Source: Certhia americana
Lineage: Eukaryota; Chordata; Aves; Passeriformes; Certhiidae
Direction of reading: 5' to 3'
Length of the DNA: 64,000 nucleotides
Assembly (NCBI GenBank): GCA_018697195.1
Contig: CM031864.1
Span: 23,694,086 to 23,758,085, forward strand
Shown here: positions 63,613 to 64,000 of the stretch, in pieces
How positions within the stretch are numbered: position 1 is the first letter of the stretch
Layout: each line of letters starts with the position of its first letter
Notes under the pieces: generated by a model
What the model was told of the DNA's origin: nothing
Database searches by the model: none
The model's input: the letters and a program-made list of their open reading frames with translations, nothing else
Made by a program: the position numbers and the translations under genes

Positions 63613-64000
63613 GTGTGTGAACACTTCATGCCTATGCAGAGAGATTAAAACACGAGGGTTTTGTTTCACCTCACAGAAACATAAATTGGCATTTAAGAGG
63701 GAGGGTCAGTGGGCAATCAAGCTGAAGGGGCAGCAGGGTGGGAGCACCAGAGGATCTGATGACAGCAGGAAGAGAAAGCAGCTCTCTGCAGTCAGGGGTG
63801 CTGCTCATTCATGCCCCTCTGCTTTCCCTCTTTTATCACCTCACAGACTGCCCCTTGTTATCTTCATTACTTGTATCTGTCAATATGAATATCACACTTC
63901 TACCCAAAAATATTCTCTGCACTATCTGAATATGAGAAAGATCTACTTTTCTCCTACCAGAGCGTGGATCACCCCTGGTTGGATTAGAAAGTGGAGTGTG

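Larger units (their letters stand above)
45291..64000. other. 18.7-kb region with no recognisable coding exon
   Basis: AT-rich DNA upstream of the B3GALT2-like gene, likely containing its first exon and promoter. I read the open frames on both strands for known families, including complement-type SCR repeats expected near KCNT2 in other vertebrates, and found none. GC-richer blocks at about 48360-48760, 51490-52060 and 53390-53640 remain unidentified. Confidence 0.55.

Overview
The window is nuclear DNA from a bird, most likely a songbird. The genes have vertebrate splice structure and close vertebrate homologues. The repeats are avian: CR1 LINEs with the typical 3' end, and several solo LTRs of endogenous retroviruses of kinds I associate with passerine genomes. 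The species assignment is an inference from repeat style.

From 1 to about 40.4 kb on the + strand lies the 3' part of KCNT2 (Slick / Slo2.1), a sodium- and chloride-activated potassium channel. Fifteen coding exons (1714-37456) splice in one continuous frame into 704 residues plus a stop. They cover the end of RCK1, the RCK1-RCK2 linker, RCK2 and the cytoplasmic tail, ending in a PDZ-type -ETQL. The voltage-sensor-like and pore exons lie upstream, outside the window. Every intron boundary is GT-AG and every codon phase matches. The introns hold most of the mobile DNA: LTRs near 7.1-7.6, 12.5-12.9, 15.6-16.0 and 29.0-29.6 kb, a CR1 fragment at 22.67-22.9 kb, and a long, decayed CR1 (about 30.83-33.99 kb) in the last large intron.

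From 40.4 to 43.8 kb is intergenic DNA with another CR1 3' fragment (minus strand, 41.98-42.65 kb). At 44172-45257 on the minus strand is a one-exon coding region for a type II Golgi beta-1,3-galactosyltransferase, closest by eye to B3GALT2 but distinct from it. It is convergent with KCNT2. A splice acceptor lies 8 bases before its ATG, so an upstream non-coding exon is expected.

From 45.3 to 64 kb I find no coding exon I can support. This stretch is AT-rich with LTR remnants (46.8-47.0 kb, possibly 53.1-53.5 kb, and a clear one at about 63.2-63.6 kb), homopolymer tracts, and a poly(A) site-like structure at 55.33-55.38 kb that could be the end of a retrocopy.

I see no previously undescribed system. 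The most interesting observation is that the G-x4-G-K-T (Walker A-like) motif described in the mammalian KCNT2 tail has lost both glycines here. A tandem splice donor 4 bases apart in KCNT2 and the extra B3GALT2-like gene are also worth checking.
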